The notes under the pieces were generated by a model. It searched no databases. It worked only from the letters and a program-made list of their open reading frames with translations, and was not told where the DNA came from. The translations under genes and the position numbers were made by a program. DNA of 64,000 bases from Micromonospora phaseoli (GTDB lineage Bacteria; Actinomycetota; Actinomycetes; Mycobacteriales; Micromonosporaceae), in NCBI RefSeq assembly GCF_900109115.1, contig NZ_FNYV01000011.1, positions 143,696 to 207,695 on the forward strand. The letters are read 5' to 3'. Below are positions 48,904-57,171 of the stretch, piece after piece. Numbering within the stretch: position 1 is the stretch's first letter; each line of letters starts with the position of its first letter.

Positions 48904-50190
48904 GTGGATCACGCTCCGTCACCGGACAGTGGGTTTTTCGAGGCCTGGGCCGCGCGGCTGAGGGCCACCGCCGACCGGCCCGTGGTGGGCATCCTGCTGC
49001 GCGGCAGCCACGCCCGGCAGGCCGCCACCGCACACAGCGACGTCGACGTCGACGTGCTGGTCGGCGGCGCACCGTACGCCGCCCGCCGGGCGTACTTCGC
49101 GGAGCACTCCGGCCGGCTGACCCACGTGTCGGTCGCGGCCCGGGACATCCGGTCCTGGGTGGACCGGCTGGGCGAGCCGGCCGACTGGGCGTTCGGGCTG
49201 CCGGTGACGGCCCCCGCCCGGCTGCTCTGGGCGGACCCGCACTGGCGCAACCGGATCGACCTTCCGGTGCTCTGCCAGCCGGCGGACGAGCCGCGGCTGG
49301 AGGAGCTGATCGCCACCCTCGGCAAGGTGGCCTCGGCCCGGGACGCCGAGGATCCGCTGGGCGCCCGGCTGGCCGCCGCCGACCTGGCCCGGCTCTGCCC
49401 GTCGGTGCTGCGGCTGGCGAACCCGTCGGTGCGGGTGGTCTCCCGCCGTTCGGCCTTCGCCGCCGCGCTCGACCTGCCGGTGGCGCCGGCCGGTTACCGC
49501 AAGGACATGCTGCGCTGCCTGGGCCTGCGGCCCGGCTCGATCGGCCAGCTGTGGGCGGCCGCGGCCCGCCTGGTCACCGGCACCCTGCCGCTGATCCGCC
49601 GCTACGCCGCCGAGGTGGCCGCAGCGGCCGGTCCGGATCTCGCCGACGCCCTGCTCGACGGTCGCCTGGACCGCTACGTGACCCAGCTGGGCCGGCCGGC
49701 CGGTGGTCCGCCGACCGACAACCGGGAGCCCGCTCAGGTTCCCGCGCCGCGTACCGGACAATGGGTCACTGTGTCCGTACCTGACGAGCCGGTGACCGGC
49801 GACCACCCCGACCAGCCCGCGCCGCCGGACCGGCCCTCGCGGCTCGACCCGGCGATCGTCGCCCGGCTGCGGCGCACCCCCGACGGCCTGGTGGCCGCCG
49901 TGGTCCGTCAGCACGACAGCGGCGAGGTGCTGATGGTGGCCTGGATGGACGACGAGGCCCTGCACCGCACCCTGACCACCGGCCGGGCGACCTACTGGTC
50001 GCGCAGCCGGGGCGAGTACTGGGTCAAGGGCGCCACCTCCGGCCACCACCAGTACGTCCGCTCGGTGGCGCTCGACTGCGACGGCGACGCGGTACTGGTC
50101 AGCGTCGACCAGGTGGGTGCCGCCTGCCACACCGGGCAGCGCACCTGCTTCTTCACCGAACTCCCGGTCACCGGTGAGGTGACCTCGTGA
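48904..50190 (+). CDS. hisI: Nucleotidyltransferase domain fused to phosphoribosyl-AMP cyclohydrolase HisI
   Basis: One open frame of 428 residues with two parts. Residues 1-280 are a Pol-beta-type nucleotidyltransferase: LLRGSHARQAATAHSDVDVD has the G-S and D-x-D metal motif. Residues 300-428 are HisI: VLMVAWMDDEALHRTL, SRSRGEYWVKGATSGH and CDGDAVLVSVDQVGAACHTG followed by a third Cys give the Mg and Zn ligands. HisI opens the ring of phosphoribosyl-AMP in histidine synthesis. No stop or frame change separates the parts. GTG 49771 (VSVPDEPVTG) could start a free HisI, with GACAAT 8 nt upstream as a possible -10. The stop overlaps trpE as GTGA. Confidence 0.88.
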   Translation: MDHAPSPDSGFFEAWAARLRATADRPVVGILLRGSHARQAATAHSDVDVDVLVGGAPYAARRAYFAEHSGRLTHVSVAARDIRSWVDRLGEPADWAFGLPVTAPARLLWADPHWRNRIDLPVLCQPADEPRLEELIATLGKVASARDAEDPLGARLAAADLARLCPSVLRLANPSVRVVSRRSAFAAALDLPVAPAGYRKDMLRCLGLRPGSIGQLWAAAARLVTGTLPLIRRYAAEVAAAAGPDLADALLDGRLDRYVTQLGRPAGGPPTDNREPAQVPAPRTGQWVTVSVPDEPVTGDHPDQPAPPDRPSRLDPAIVARLRRTPDGLVAAVVRQHDSGEVLMVAWMDDEALHRTLTTGRATYWSRSRGEYWVKGATSGHHQYVRSVALDCDGDAVLVSVDQVGAACHTGQRTCFFTELPVTGEVTS

Positions 50191-51740
50191 CCGACGCGAG
50201 GGTGAGCCCGGACGCGGCCACCTTCACCGAACTGGCCGCGCGCTGGCGGGTGGTGCCGGTCACCCGGCGTCTGCTCGCCGACGCGGAGACCCCGGTCGGT
50301 GTCTACCGCAAGCTCGCTGGCGGCCCCGGCACCTTCCTGCTTGAGTCCGCCGAGCAGGGGGTGGGCTCGGCAGGGCTGAGCTGGGCCCGGTACTCCTTCG
50401 TCGGGGTACGCAGCAGCGCCACGCTGATCGAGCGCGACGGCTCGGCGGCCTGGCTCGGTGACCCGCCCGCCGGACTGCCCACCACCGGTGATCCGGTCGA
50501 GGCGCTGCGCGCGACGGTGACCGCGCTGGCCGGCCCGCCCGGCGAACCGGGCGGCGGGATGCCGCCGCTGACCGGGGGCATGGTCGGCTACCTCGGTTAC
50601 GACCTGATCCGCCGGTTCGAGCGGCTGCCCGCGCTCACCGAGGACGACCTGCGCCTGCCCGAGCTGGGCATGATGCTCGCCACCGACCTGGTCGTGCTGG
50701 ACCACTTCGACGGCTCGGCGATCCTGGTGGCCAACGCGATCCTGCCGCCGTGCGACGAGCCCGGCCGCGAGGAGCACGTAGCCGCCGCGTACCACCACGC
50801 GGTGGGTCGGTTGGACGCGATGACCACGGCGCTGTCGCGGCCCATCCCACCGATGGTGGCCACGGTCGCCCGCCCGCCGGCCGGCGAGGTGCGTAGCCGC
50901 ACCCCCGAGGGTGGGTACCCGAAGGCGGTCGAGGCGGCGAAGGAGGCGATCCGGGCCGGCGAGTGCTTCCAGATCGTGCTCGCCCAGCGCTTCGAACGCG
51001 ACACCGACGCCGACCCGCTGGACGTCTACCGGGTGCTGCGCACCACCAACCCCAGCCCCTACATGTACCTGCTGCGCTTCGACGACTTCGACATCGTCGG
51101 TTCGTCTCCCGAGGCGCACCTGAAGGTGACCGGGGAGGTGGACGGTGAGCGACGGGCGCTGCTGCACCCGATCGCCGGTACCCGCCCGCGCGGCGCGACC
51201 CCGCAGGCCGACGCCCGGCTCGCCGCCGAGCTGCTCACCGACCCGAAGGAGCGCGCCGAGCACGTGATGCTGGTCGACCTGGGCCGCAACGACCTGGGCC
51301 GGGTCTGCCGGCCGGGCACCGTCCAGGTGCCGGAGTTCGCGATGATCGAGCGGTACAGCCACGTCATGCACATCGTCTCCACGGTGGTCGGGGTGCTGCG
51401 CGCGGACCGGACGGCCTTCGACGCGCTCGCCGCCACCTTCCCGGCGGGTACCCTCTCCGGCGCGCCGAAGGTACGCGCCATGGAGATCATCGAGGAGTTG
51501 GAGCCGGTCCGTCGAGGGCTCTACGGGGGCACGGTCGGCTACTTCGGCTTCGGAGGCGATCTCGACATGGCCATCGCGATCCGGACCGCGCTGATCCGGG
51601 CCGGTCGGGCCTACGTGCAGGCCGGTGCCGGCGTGGTGGCCGACTCCGACCCGGCGGCGGAGGAACAGGAGACCCGGAGCAAGGCCGCAGCGGTGCTCGC
51701 GGCCATCGCCGCCGCCGAAACCCTCCGGTTGGCTCGGTGA
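50187..51740 (+). CDS. trpE: Anthranilate synthase component I TrpE
   Basis: A 517-residue chorismate-utilising enzyme that makes anthranilate with a glutaminase partner (trpG is not in the window). N-terminal YRKLAGGPGTFLLESAE holds the LLESA motif that binds feedback tryptophan. The catalytic domain has GECFQIVLAQRFE, NPSPYMYLLRF, HPIAGTRPRGATP and LVDLGRNDLGRVC, then GTLSGAPKVRAMEII. The GTG start is coupled to hisI by a GTGA overlap. The stop TGA lies within the GTGAGCG that opens a repeat module leading to the next gene. Confidence 0.95.
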   Translation: MTDARVSPDAATFTELAARWRVVPVTRRLLADAETPVGVYRKLAGGPGTFLLESAEQGVGSAGLSWARYSFVGVRSSATLIERDGSAAWLGDPPAGLPTTGDPVEALRATVTALAGPPGEPGGGMPPLTGGMVGYLGYDLIRRFERLPALTEDDLRLPELGMMLATDLVVLDHFDGSAILVANAILPPCDEPGREEHVAAAYHHAVGRLDAMTTALSRPIPPMVATVARPPAGEVRSRTPEGGYPKAVEAAKEAIRAGECFQIVLAQRFERDTDADPLDVYRVLRTTNPSPYMYLLRFDDFDIVGSSPEAHLKVTGEVDGERRALLHPIAGTRPRGATPQADARLAAELLTDPKERAEHVMLVDLGRNDLGRVCRPGTVQVPEFAMIERYSHVMHIVSTVVGVLRADRTAFDALAATFPAGTLSGAPKVRAMEIIEELEPVRRGLYGGTVGYFGFGGDLDMAIAIRTALIRAGRAYVQAGAGVVADSDPAAEEQETRSKAAAVLAAIAAAETLRLAR

Positions 51741-51813
51741 GCGCGAGGAATGTAGCGCAGCGGAGTCCCGCAGTCGCGAGCGAAAGGTTGGCTCGGTGAG
51801 CGCGAGGAATGTG
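51737..51813 (+). repeat. Start-codon repeat module between trpE and the Trp-linked membrane gene
   Basis: GTGAGCGCGAGGAATGTAGCGCAGCGG... to GCGAGCGAAAGG, then again GTGAGCGCGAGGAATGT at 51796, 59 bp on. It is the same unit as at 43442. The flank GGTTGGCTCGGTGAGCGCGA is duplicated (from 51728 and 51787), as though the unit had arisen by a 59-bp duplication. Confidence 0.9.
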
Positions 51814-52377
51814 GCGGTGCCGGGGCGACGCGAACTGGCGTACGCGGTGCTGCTCTGCCTGTCCGGCGCGGGGCTGGCGCTCTGGGCGGCGAGGAGCACC
51901 TGGGTGGTCGGTGTTCTCGACCGGCCGGAACCGCTGCTGGTGGTGGACGAGGGGCGCACCGGTGGGCAGCTGCTTCCCTGGCTGCCGGCGCTGGCCCTCG
52001 TCGGGCTGGCCGGTGGTGGCGCGCTGCTGGCCACCCGGGGTCGGCTTCGCCGGGTGCTCGGCGGGTTGCTGACGCTGCTCGGGCTGGCCCTCGCGGCCGG
52101 TGGGGGCTACGGGCTGGTCGCCGACCTCGGTGGCCAGGTCACCCGGCTGTTGCCGGCGCTCTGTCTGCTGGGCGGGCTGCTGGTGGCGGCCGGCGGCCTG
52201 CTCACCGCAGCGCGCGGTCAGCGCTGGCCGGCGATGGGCGCCCGGTACGAGCGCGGGTCGGCCTCGGTGCGGCGGCCGGTCGGCCCGATCGCCGGGGCCG
52301 GGACGGTCGAGGCGTGGGATGCCCTCGACCGGGGCGAGGATCCGACCGCCCGGGGCGAGGATCCGAAGGTCAGCTGA
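51796..52377 (+). CDS. TIGR02234-like tryptophan-associated membrane protein
   Basis: A 193-residue membrane protein with four helices (LAYAVLLCLSGAGLALWAA, LPALALVGLAGGGALLA, VLGGLLTLLGLALAAGGGYG, LPALCLLGGLLVAAGGLLTA) in the position of the Trp-region membrane protein family, between trpE and trpC. Its function is unknown; being linked to trp genes it may transport or sense a precursor. The GTG at 51796 lies in the repeat module; GTG 51811 or 51817 (VAVPGRRELAY) would also serve. AAAGG lies 8-9 nt before 51796. A RGEDP repeat ends the protein. The last 8 bp overlap the opposite gene. Confidence 0.85.
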   Translation: MSARNVAVPGRRELAYAVLLCLSGAGLALWAARSTWVVGVLDRPEPLLVVDEGRTGGQLLPWLPALALVGLAGGGALLATRGRLRRVLGGLLTLLGLALAAGGGYGLVADLGGQVTRLLPALCLLGGLLVAAGGLLTAARGQRWPAMGARYERGSASVRRPVGPIAGAGTVEAWDALDRGEDPTARGEDPKVS

Positions 52378-52621
52378 CCGGCTGCCGGGCGCGGCTACGC
52401 GCGGCGGCGAGTTCCGCGATGAGGCGGTCCAGTTCGGCCCGCTGGTCGGCGCGGGCCCGGTCGGCGCAGATGGCCTCCCAGGCGTTGCCGCGGGCGGTCC
52501 GCATCCGGTCCGGCCCGACCACGGCCCGCTCCAGGGTGTGGACGACACCGACGGCGAGCGAGGCGACGGTGCGCGAGATGGTGGTGAGTCCGATGGTCGG
52601 CTGCGGCGCGGAGGAATTCAT
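52370..52621 (-). CDS. Small hypothetical protein HGxxPAAW-like (unassigned)
   Basis: An 83-residue protein starting at ATG 52619-52621 (MNSSAPQPTIGLTT). It has a hydrophobic middle (ISRTVASLAVGVVHTLERAVV) and a charged helical end (RAELDRLIAELAAARSRAR). No family is recognised; the name in the call only notes that small proteins commonly lie beside trpC. The start could be further upstream (52729). Codon use (third-position G/C) supports coding. It converges on the Trp-linked membrane gene with an 8-bp overlap. Confidence 0.55.
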   Translation of the reverse strand: MNSSAPQPTIGLTTISRTVASLAVGVVHTLERAVVGPDRMRTARGNAWEAICADRARADQRAELDRLIAELAAARSRARQPVS

Positions 52622-52965
52622 GATCACCCCGGGGAGAGATCGTCGTGGCGGTGAGGCGGGCGCGTCATCGAGTTTGCCCGAGGATGATGCTGCGCGGCTC
52701 ACGTTTCGTGGTGATGACTGCACGGTCAAGTCTGCGGCAACCCACCTGGGCAGGCAACGAGACCTTGGTCCTTGAGCTTGGTCACAGCATCGACGCGGAT
52801 CGGTGCCGGTCGGCCGGCGGATGCCGCCACACCCCTCGACATGGGCGAACGTCTATGGCGTGATGACGTAGAGTCACCACGCGTGCGCACAAGTCGGCCA
52901 TTATGCCGCAGCCCATTTCGTGAGGAGCGCCATACCCCCGCCGGTCGGTCCCAGCTCGGGCCACC
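52622..52965. other. Divergent intergenic region upstream of trpC
   Basis: About 345 bp between the small minus-strand gene and trpC. It is less GC-rich near 52850-52930. No tryptophan-codon-rich leader peptide, T-box or terminator/antiterminator pair was found; the open frame 52772-52981 has one Trp codon and runs through the trpC start, so it is not accepted as a gene. Confidence 0.5.
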
Positions 52966-52971
52966 TAGCAT
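52966..52971 (+). promoter_or_regulatory. Candidate trpC -10 box (leaderless)
   Basis: TAGCAT ends 6 nt before ATG 52978. A transcript starting at the ATG leaves no leader for attenuation. Confidence 0.55.
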
Positions 52972-52977
52972 CGGCCC

Positions 52978-53868
52978 ATGACACCCGGAGAGGGGAGTCC
53001 GCTGGTGACTGCTGAGCATCCGCACGCGGAGGGGGCCGAGGCCGTTCCGGCGGCGCCCGTCAGCGTGCTCGACGAGATCCTGGCCGGCGTCCGGGAGGAC
53101 GTGGCTCGGCGGCAGGAACAGGTTCCGCTGGAGCGGATCCGGGAACTGGCCGCCGCCGCGCCGCCTCCGCTGGACGCGTACGCGGCCCTGCGCAAGCCCG
53201 GCGTCGCCGTCATCGCCGAGGTGAAGCGCTCCTCGCCGTCCAAGGGCAAGCTGGCCGAGATCGCCGACCCGGCGGACCTGGCCGGCGACTACGCCGCCGG
53301 CGGTGCGCGCGCGATCAGCGTGCTCACCGAGGGGCGCTGGTTCGGCGGTTCGCTGGACGACCTCGCCGCCGTGCGGGCCGCGGTGAACATTCCGGTGCTG
53401 CGCAAGGACTTCGTGGTCTCCAGCTACCAGGTGCACGAGGCCCGCGCGCACGGCGCCGACCTGGTGCTGCTGATCGTGGCCGCGCTGGAGCAGAACGCGC
53501 TGGTCGGCCTGCTGGAGCGGATCGAGTCGCTGGGCATGACCGCGCTGGTCGAGGTGCACGACGAGGAGGAGGCTGACCGGGCCATGGAGGCCGGCGCGCA
53601 GGTGATCGGGGTCAACGCCCGCGACCTGCGTACCCTCTCAGTCGACCGGTCCGTGTTCGAACGGATCGCGCCCGGCCTGCCGAGCCACGTCGTCAAGATC
53701 GCTGAATCCGGCGTACGCGGTCCGCACGACCTGATCCGCTACGCCTCCGCCGGCGCCGACGCGGTGCTCGTCGGCGAGGGCCTGGTCACCCAGAAGAGCC
53801 CCCGGGAGGCGGTGGCCGAGCTGGTCAACGCGGGCAACCACCCCGCCACCCCCCGCCCGGCGCGCTGA
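52978..53868 (+). CDS. trpC: Indole-3-glycerol phosphate synthase TrpC
   Basis: A 296-residue (beta-alpha)8 enzyme, not fused to TrpF. The catalytic stretch AVIAEVKRSSPSKGKLAEI holds the active-site lysine, and LRKDFVVSSYQVHEARAHGA, VGVNARDLRTL-like GVNARDLRTLSVD and IAESGVRGPHDL complete the barrel. The first ~30 residues (GEGSPLVTAEHPHAEGAEAV) precede the conserved VLDEILAGVREDV; an internal start is possible, but the TAGCAT box 6 nt before ATG 52978 favours this one. First gene of trpC-trpB-trpA. Confidence 0.94.
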   Translation: MTPGEGSPLVTAEHPHAEGAEAVPAAPVSVLDEILAGVREDVARRQEQVPLERIRELAAAAPPPLDAYAALRKPGVAVIAEVKRSSPSKGKLAEIADPADLAGDYAAGGARAISVLTEGRWFGGSLDDLAAVRAAVNIPVLRKDFVVSSYQVHEARAHGADLVLLIVAALEQNALVGLLERIESLGMTALVEVHDEEEADRAMEAGAQVIGVNARDLRTLSVDRSVFERIAPGLPSHVVKIAESGVRGPHDLIRYASAGADAVLVGEGLVTQKSPREAVAELVNAGNHPATPRPAR

Positions 53869-53903
53869 CCCGCGCCGGCCCGCCCAGCGAGAGGAGTGCG
53901 GTC

Positions 53904-55118
53904 ATGAGCGAGGAGCAGTTCCCCGACGCCGCCGGTCACTTCGGCACCTTCGGCGGCCGGTTCGTGCCGGAGGCGCTGGTCGCCGCGCTCGACGAGTTGG
54001 GCGCGGCCCACCGCGCGGCCATGGCCGACGAGGCCTTCCGGGACGAGTTCGCCGCCCTGCTGCGCGACTACGCCGGCACCCCGTCGCTGCTCTACGAGGC
54101 CCACCGGTTCTCCGCGCGGGCCGGCGCCCGGGTGCTGCTCAAGCGGGAGGACCTCAACCACACCGGCGCGCACAAGGTGCGCAACGTGCTCGGCCAGGCG
54201 CTGCTGACGAGGCGGATGGGCAAGAAGCGGGTGATCGCCGAGACCGGCGCCGGTCAGCACGGTGTCGCCGCGGCCACCGCCGCCGCCCTGTTCGACCTGG
54301 ACTGCGTGGTCTACATGGGCCAGGTCGACACCGAGCGGCAGGCGCTGAACGTGGCGCGGATGCGGATGCTCGGCGCCACGGTCGTGCCGGTCACCACCGG
54401 GTCGCGCACCCTCAAGGACGCGATGAACGAGGCGATGCGGGACTGGGTCGCCAACGTCGACGAGACCCACTACCTGATCGGCACCGCCGCCGGACCGCAT
54501 CCGTTCCCGGCGCTGGTCCGCGACTTCGTCCGGGGCATCGGCGACGAGGCCCGGGCGCAGTGCCTCGAACTCACCGGCGGGCTGCCGGACGCGGTCACCG
54601 CGTGTGTCGGCGGTGGCTCCAACGCGCTGGGCATCTTCCACGCCTTCGTGGGTGACCCGCAGGTCCAGCTCTACGGCTTCGAGGCCGGCGGCGACGGGGT
54701 GGCCACCGGGCGGCACGCGGCCAGCATCACCGGCGGTTCCACCGGTGTGCTGCACGGCACCCGCACCTACGTGCTCCAGGACGCCGACGGTCAGACGCAG
54801 GAGTCACACTCGATCTCCGCCGGTCTGGACTACCCGGGGGTGGGCCCGGAGCACGCCTGGCTGCACGACACCGGCCGGGCCAGCTACCAGCCGGTCACCG
54901 ACGACGAGGCGATGGCCGCGTTCGAGCTGCTCTGCCGCACCGAGGGGATCATCCCGGCGATCGAGAGCGCGCACGCCCTCGCCGGCACCCTGGCCGTCGC
55001 GCCGAAGCTCGCCGCCGACCTGGGCCGCCAGCCCACCATCCTGGTCAACCTCTCCGGCCGGGGCGACAAGGACGTGCACACCGCCGGCGAGTTCTTCGGC
55101 ATCCTCGACAAGGAGTGA
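53904..55118 (+). CDS. trpB: Tryptophan synthase beta subunit TrpB
   Basis: A 404-residue PLP enzyme that joins indole and serine. The PLP lysine is Lys91 in HTGAHKVRNVLGQ; also seen are AETGAGQHGVAAATAAALF, CVGGGSNALGIFHAF (phosphate loop) and LDYPGVGPEHAWL. N-terminal GHFGTFGGRFVPEAL is typical of TrpB1. ATG 53904 has GAGAGGAG upstream. The tail AAGGAG just before its stop serves as the ribosome site for the next small ORF. Confidence 0.97.
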   Translation: MSEEQFPDAAGHFGTFGGRFVPEALVAALDELGAAHRAAMADEAFRDEFAALLRDYAGTPSLLYEAHRFSARAGARVLLKREDLNHTGAHKVRNVLGQALLTRRMGKKRVIAETGAGQHGVAAATAAALFDLDCVVYMGQVDTERQALNVARMRMLGATVVPVTTGSRTLKDAMNEAMRDWVANVDETHYLIGTAAGPHPFPALVRDFVRGIGDEARAQCLELTGGLPDAVTACVGGGSNALGIFHAFVGDPQVQLYGFEAGGDGVATGRHAASITGGSTGVLHGTRTYVLQDADGQTQESHSISAGLDYPGVGPEHAWLHDTGRASYQPVTDDEAMAAFELLCRTEGIIPAIESAHALAGTLAVAPKLAADLGRQPTILVNLSGRGDKDVHTAGEFFGILDKE

Positions 55119-55120
55119 GC

Positions 55121-55195
55121 GTGAGCGAGCAGACCATCGGGCTCGGTGTCGGGGTGTCGCACGCCGGCACGGGGCGCAGTGGGGTGCCGGCATGA
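55121..55195 (+). CDS. 24-codon ORF between trpB and trpA
   Basis: GTG 55121 begins a 24-residue peptide (SEQTIGLGVGVSHAGTGRSG...) whose stop overlaps the trpA ATG as ATGA. AAGGAG sits 5 nt before the GTG, while trpA itself has no good ribosome site, so translation of this ORF may deliver ribosomes to trpA. It could be a functional micropeptide or only a coupling device. Too short for family assignment. Confidence 0.6.
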   Translation: MSEQTIGLGVGVSHAGTGRSGVPA

Positions 55196-55995
55196 GCCGC
55201 ATCGGGGTCGCCTTCGACAAGGCGCGGGCCGACGGCCGGGCGCTGCTGGTCGGTTGCATGCCGGCCGGCTTCCCCACGGTCGAGGGCAGCATCGCCGCGA
55301 TGACGGCGATGGTGGAGGCCGGCGTCGACGTGATCGAGGTGGAGATCCCCTACTCCGATCCGGTGATGGACGGCCCGGTGATCCAGCGGGCCAGCGACAT
55401 CGCGCTGGCCGGCGGCGTACGCACCCGGGACACGTTCCGCATCGTCGAGGCGGTGGCGGCCACCGGTGCCCCGGTGGTGACGATGACCTACTGGAACCCG
55501 GTCGAGCGGTACGGGGTCGACGCGTTCGCCCGGGACTTCGCCGCGGCCGGCGGCACCGGGCTGATCACACCCGATCTGATCCCCGAGGAAGCCGGTGAGT
55601 GGCTGGCCGCCTCGGACGCGCACGGGTTGGACCGCACGTTCCTGGTCGCCCCGTCGTCCACGGACGAACGGCTGGCGATGACGGTCGGGCACTGCCGCGG
55701 CTTCGTCTACGCCACTGCGATCATGGGCGTGACCGGTGCCCGGTCGCAGACCTCGCAGGCGGCGCCGGTGCTGGTGTCGCGGGTACGGGAGGTCACCGAC
55801 CTGCCGGTCGGGGTGGGGCTGGGGGTGGGCACCGGGGCGCAGGCCGCCACGGTCGCCGGGTACGCCGACGCGGTGATCGTCGGCAGCGCCCTGGTCCGCT
55901 GCGTGCTCGACGCGCCGGACGAGGCGGCGGGCCGCGCCGCGCTGCGTACGCTCAGCGCGGAACTTGCCGAGGGTGTGCGTCAGCCCGACCGCTGA
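55192..55995 (+). CDS. trpA: Tryptophan synthase alpha subunit TrpA
   Basis: A 267-residue (beta-alpha)8 enzyme that splits indole-3-glycerol phosphate to indole, which is channelled to TrpB. The catalytic residues Glu49 and Asp60 occur in VIEVEIPYSDPVMDGP at exactly the numbering used for the E. coli enzyme. TPDLIPEEAGEW, YATAIMGVTGARSQ and GVGLGVGTGAQA are also typical. ATG 55192 overlaps the stop of a 24-codon ORF. Confidence 0.97.
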   Translation: MSRIGVAFDKARADGRALLVGCMPAGFPTVEGSIAAMTAMVEAGVDVIEVEIPYSDPVMDGPVIQRASDIALAGGVRTRDTFRIVEAVAATGAPVVTMTYWNPVERYGVDAFARDFAAAGGTGLITPDLIPEEAGEWLAASDAHGLDRTFLVAPSSTDERLAMTVGHCRGFVYATAIMGVTGARSQTSQAAPVLVSRVREVTDLPVGVGLGVGTGAQAATVAGYADAVIVGSALVRCVLDAPDEAAGRAALRTLSAELAEGVRQPDR

Positions 55996-56040
55996 CCCTT
56001 TTCGGGCGGACCGGGGTGACGCCACGGGGGTCCGCAGCGG

Positions 56041-56046
56041 TAGCGT
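56041..56046 (+). promoter_or_regulatory. Candidate lgt -10 box (leaderless)
   Basis: TAGCGT ends 8 nt before GTG 56055, with no ribosome site between them. Confidence 0.5.
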
Positions 56047-56054
56047 GTGCACCC

Positions 56055-57152
56055 GTGAGTCTCGCCGCGCCGACGTCCCTGGCCGCCCTGCCCAGTCCGA
56101 GCACCGCCGTGTGGCAGCTCGGCCCGTTTCCTATCAGGGCGTACGCGCTGTTCATCCTCCTCGGCATCGCGGTGGCCTGCTGGCTCACCGAACGGCGGTT
56201 GCGTCAGCGCGGTGCCGCCCCCGGCGCGACGCTCGACATCGCCGTCTGGGCGGTGCCCGCCGGCATCATCGGCGCCCGGATCTACCACGTGATCACCTCG
56301 CCGGCGGCCTACTTCGGCACCGGCGGGGACCCGATCAAGGTGTTCTTCATCCACGAGGGTGGGCTCGGCATCTGGGGCGCGGTCGCCGGTGGCGCGGTCG
56401 GCGCCTGGCTCGCCGCCCGGCAGCTGGGCATCCCGCTCACGGTGGTGGCCGACGCGCTGGCGCCGGGCCTGCCGCTGGCCCAGGCGATCGGCCGGTTGGG
56501 CAACTGGTTCAACAACGAGCTGTACGGCGGCCGGACCGACCTGCCCTGGGGGCTGGAGATCCACCGGATGGACGGCGGGCAGGCGCTGCGTGACGAGGCC
56601 GGCCAGCCGATCCTGGAGGAGGGGCTCTACCACCCCACCTTCGCGTACGAGTTGCTGTGGAACGTCGGGGTCGCCGCGTTGGTGTTCTACCTCGACCGCA
56701 AGCTGCGACTCGGCCGGGGCCGGGCGTTCGCGCTCTACGTGATGGGCTACACCGCCGGCCGGTTCTGGATCGAGATGATGCGCACCGACGAGGCCAACAC
56801 GATCCTCGGCGTACGACTCAACGTCTGGACCGCCGCCCTGGTGTTCCTCGGCGCGCTCATCTACTTCCTGCGGGTTCGCGGTCCACGGGAGTACCTGATC
56901 CCCATCGGTGTGCCGGCCACCCCCACCGCACCGACGGCCACCTCCGACGTCTCCCAGCTTGATCTGTCGGCGAAGCAGGGCAGCACCGAGCCGGCCGCGC
57001 CGGAGGGCTACCGGGTGGTCGGCGAGGAGGAGTTCCAGCATTGGCGCGAGACCGGCGAGACGCCACCCGGGCCGGCCGACGACGACACCGGACCGGCCGA
57101 CGGTGACTCGCCGGAGTCCGCGGCGACCCGACCCGCCGATCGCGACACCTGA
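56055..57152 (+). CDS. lgt: Phosphatidylglycerol--prolipoprotein diacylglyceryl transferase Lgt
   Basis: A 365-residue membrane enzyme that adds diacylglycerol to the lipobox cysteine of prolipoproteins, the step before LspA. The Lgt signature GRLGNWFNNELYGGRTDLPW is present, with HEGGLGIWGAVAGG and seven hydrophobic helices. The ~80 C-terminal residues after YLIPIGVP are an acidic, Pro/Thr-rich cytoplasmic tail, as in many actinobacterial Lgt proteins. GTG 56055 is 8 nt after a TAGCGT box. lgt lies just after trpA, an order also known from Streptomyces. Confidence 0.95.
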   Translation: MSLAAPTSLAALPSPSTAVWQLGPFPIRAYALFILLGIAVACWLTERRLRQRGAAPGATLDIAVWAVPAGIIGARIYHVITSPAAYFGTGGDPIKVFFIHEGGLGIWGAVAGGAVGAWLAARQLGIPLTVVADALAPGLPLAQAIGRLGNWFNNELYGGRTDLPWGLEIHRMDGGQALRDEAGQPILEEGLYHPTFAYELLWNVGVAALVFYLDRKLRLGRGRAFALYVMGYTAGRFWIEMMRTDEANTILGVRLNVWTAALVFLGALIYFLRVRGPREYLIPIGVPATPTAPTATSDVSQLDLSAKQGSTEPAAPEGYRVVGEEEFQHWRETGETPPGPADDDTGPADGDSPESAATRPADRDT

Positions 57153-57171
57153 GGGCGAGGGGGACGACGCC

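Noticed and set aside
52772..52981. Possible trp leader peptide and attenuator upstream of trpC
   Set aside because: Only one Trp codon, no terminator/antiterminator pair, and the frame overlaps the trpC start; the -10 box predicts a leaderless transcript.
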